DNA of 64,000 nucleotides. Origin: Acetobacter fallax (GTDB lineage Bacteria; Pseudomonadota; Alphaproteobacteria; Acetobacterales; Acetobacteraceae). The stretch is taken from NCBI RefSeq assembly GCF_011516735.1, contig NZ_WOSX01000004.1:62001-126000 (forward strand), given 5' to 3'. Both the position numbers and the translations under genes were made by a program. The notes under the pieces are model-generated. The model saw only the letters and a list, made by a program, of their open reading frames with translations, ran no database searches and was not told the DNA's origin. Positions 60,856 to 64,000 of this stretch are shown piece by piece; within the stretch, counting starts at the first letter, position 1, and every line of letters begins with the position of its first letter.

Positions 60856-60955
60856 GTTCGGAAAGGCCTGATCTCCGACGGATCAGGACAGAGTGTTGTT
60901 ACGCAACAGCCGGCTCCGGCTTTGTTTATAAGATTAGCAAAAGGAATTACCGGGA

Positions 60956-62080
60956 ATGGCGTCCGGACGAAGAATTTTTCTGGCCAATACAATGTTGCTC
61001 TCTGCTGCCATGGTGGTGGGGAGAGGAGCTGGTGCGGCGCCTGCGCGTGGAAAGACTGATGAGGATCTGACTGCGTTCATTCAGGCGATGCCGAAGACGG
61101 AACTCCATGTGCATATTGAAGGCACACTTGAGCCAGAGATGAAATTTCAGCTGGCGAAGCGAAATGGCGTTGCGCTGCCTTACAATACGGTCGCGGACAT
61201 GCGGGCGAGCTATAATTTCCACGATTTACAGAGTTTTCTGAAAATTTTTTATGAAGGAAAGAGCGTTCTGCTGAAGGAGCAGGATTTCTACGATCTGACC
61301 TATGCGTATCTGACAAAGGCAGCGTATCAGAATGTCCTGTATTCCGAGATCTTCTTTGATCCGCAGATGCACACGGATCGGGGTATTCCGTTTGAGACGG
61401 TCATCATGGGTCTGACGCGGGCTCAGGCTGATGCCCGGCGCCAGCTCCATATCGATTCTCAGCTTGTTATGTGTTTCGAGCGGGAGCTGAGCGCCGATTC
61501 AGCGATGAGAACTCTGGAAATGGCTTTGCCATATCGTCAGCATATCGTGGGTGTTGGTCTGGATTCTGATGAGAAGAACAATCCGCCCGACAAATTCAGG
61601 ACGGTCTTTGCCAGGGCACGTCAGGCTGGCTTTCATCTGACGATGCATTGCGATCTCGATCAGCTGGAGACGCATGAGCATATCCGGCAGGCGCTGGAGG
61701 ATCTCCATACTGACCGGATCGATCATGGTGGCAACATTCTGGAGCGGGCTGATCTTGTTGCTGTGGCACGGAGGCGTGGTGTTGCGTTTACGGTATGCCC
61801 GGTTGCCTGTGGCTGGCTGCGCCAGAATGGCGAGAACATCAATATTGTCCGGGGCATGCTTGATCAGGGACTGAAAGTGACTGTCAGTTCAGATGACCCG
61901 GCATATATGAAGGGAAATTACGTCGGGCAAAGCCTGATCGTGGCTCAGGGAGATGCGGCGCTGAGCAGACAGGATCTTTTGACGATCACCCGGAACGGGA
62001 TTGACGCGGCGTGGATCAGCGCGGCTCAGCGGAAAGATTACCTCAGCCGCCTGGAGGAATTTCGTCGGCAGTGGACCTGA
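60956..62080 (+). CDS. Adenosine-deaminase-family purine deaminase with Tat-type signal
   Basis: 374 residues. The first 30 contain a twin-arginine pattern (SGRRIFLANTMLLSAAMVV, then AGAAPA), predicting Tat export of a folded metalloenzyme, unusual for this normally cytosolic family. The barrel has the metal ligands HVH (H51, H53), H231, and SSDDPAYM (Asp313/314), with RIDHGGN (H257). Where classical deaminases read HAGE, this protein reads MHCDLDQ, the mark of a subgroup that, as far as I recall, includes N6-substituted adenine (cytokinin-type) deaminases; the substrate must be treated as open. It is followed by a terminator-like stem. Confidence 0.87.
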   Translation: MASGRRIFLANTMLLSAAMVVGRGAGAAPARGKTDEDLTAFIQAMPKTELHVHIEGTLEPEMKFQLAKRNGVALPYNTVADMRASYNFHDLQSFLKIFYEGKSVLLKEQDFYDLTYAYLTKAAYQNVLYSEIFFDPQMHTDRGIPFETVIMGLTRAQADARRQLHIDSQLVMCFERELSADSAMRTLEMALPYRQHIVGVGLDSDEKNNPPDKFRTVFARARQAGFHLTMHCDLDQLETHEHIRQALEDLHTDRIDHGGNILERADLVAVARRRGVAFTVCPVACGWLRQNGENINIVRGMLDQGLKVTVSSDDPAYMKGNYVGQSLIVAQGDAALSRQDLLTITRNGIDAAWISAAQRKDYLSRLEEFRRQWT

Positions 62081-62107
62081 TACCGCTCTGTTTTTCCTGA
62101 GACCTGC

Positions 62108-62128
62108 AAAAGGAACTTGTCCCTTTTT
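62108..62128 (+). terminator. Terminator after the deaminase gene
   Basis: Stem AAAAGGAAC/GTCCCTTTT with one mismatch, followed by a T-run ending in TTTTTGG. Lies 28 bases past the stop codon on the plus strand. Confidence 0.6.
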
Positions 62129-62264
62129 GGTTTAACGAGGCACACATGAAGCTGCGCCATTTACAGGGGATGAGTCAGAGCTGCGTGTAAGCGACAAGGT
62201 CAGCGTAGTTTCCGACACTCTGTAGCGGTAAGGAATATTTCCACATCGCTGAAAAAACGGGCAC

Positions 62265-62297
62265 AAAAAAAGGAGGGCGAAATCGCCCTCCCCTTTT
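62265..62297 (-). terminator. Intrinsic terminator of groEL
   Basis: GC-rich stem GGAGGGCGA/TCGCCCTCC with tight loop, flanked by A7 on one side and TTTTT on the other, so it can act in both directions. Its place 28 bases from the groEL stop on the minus strand identifies it as the groE operon terminator. Confidence 0.85.
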
Positions 62298-62324
62298 TCG
62301 GTATGAAACCGGCTGTCGAATGGA

Positions 62325-63980
<1,656 letters not shown>

Positions 63981-64000
63981 TTAAAGGATGAAAACGAACA

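Overview
The window is a chromosomal segment of a high-GC alphaproteobacterium, most likely an acetic acid bacterium (Acetobacteraceae). Grounds: GC-rich, GTG/TTG-tolerant genes; the replication cluster gyrB-recF-dnaN-dnaA-rpsT with mutM, ubiE, coaBC and dut beside it; a short glutamyl-Q tRNA(Asp) synthetase; ubiquinone genes; many small efflux or periplasmic genes. The genus cannot be fixed from sequence reading alone.

Layout. 1-5.7 kb (+): acyltransferase, then the overlapping set miaB-phoH-ybeY-corC (tRNA thiolation, rRNA maturation, CBS-domain protein). 6-10.6 kb (+): FUSC efflux-like protein, an unrecognised polytopic membrane protein and a siderophore-interacting flavoprotein. 10.6-11.8 kb (-): a composite pseudogene made of a frameshifted tannase-family 5' end and the 3' two-thirds of a malonate decarboxylase epsilon subunit (mdcH). 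12-14 kb: Old Yellow Enzyme, lipoprotein, purU. 15.4-26.8 kb: replication core (gyrB, recF, dnaN, dnaA, rpsT, all on -) and then mutM (-), ubiE, coaBC, dut (+). 26.8-37.8 kb: an ABC permease at one end and its probable ATPase at the other, separated by a M20 peptidase, a fragment of a second permease copy, and a LysR / aldehyde dehydrogenase / thiamine-diphosphate enzyme / MFS catabolic cassette. 38.2-48 kb: M16 protease, short-chain dehydrogenase, MscS-type channel, OPT transporter, two TadE/TadG-like pseudopilins. 48.4-51.1 kb: copper ATPase copA plus a CopZ-like chaperone. 51.3-57.2 kb: lipoprotein, HNH endonuclease, gluQRS, a Ser/Thr-rich orphan, tandem class I aminotransferases. 57.4-64 kb: 2OG-Fe(II) oxygenase, pepF, a dead GNAT gene, a Tat-exported adenosine-deaminase-family enzyme, and groEL.

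The most unusual content lies between the genes. Two families of short dispersed elements recur. Family A (about 135-190 bp, ends resembling GAGGCTGTTTCAAAAG in inverted orientation) has three clear copies, one decayed copy and one possible solo end. Family B (up to about 200 bp, inverted ends CTCTGTTGTCGTTAAGTG, a chain of internal palindromes, one copy bounded by an 11-bp direct repeat) has three copies and one partial copy in which an internal stem is kept by compensatory changes. Both look like non-autonomous, structured mobile elements; several sit exactly where two convergent genes end, which suggests they were tolerated or adopted as 3' boundaries. They cluster around pseudogenes and rearranged loci (dead GNAT gene, split ABC transporter, 2OG oxygenase flanked on both sides), so they may mark the accessory parts of the window.

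No tRNA, rRNA, CRISPR array, complete insertion sequence or prophage was recognised.
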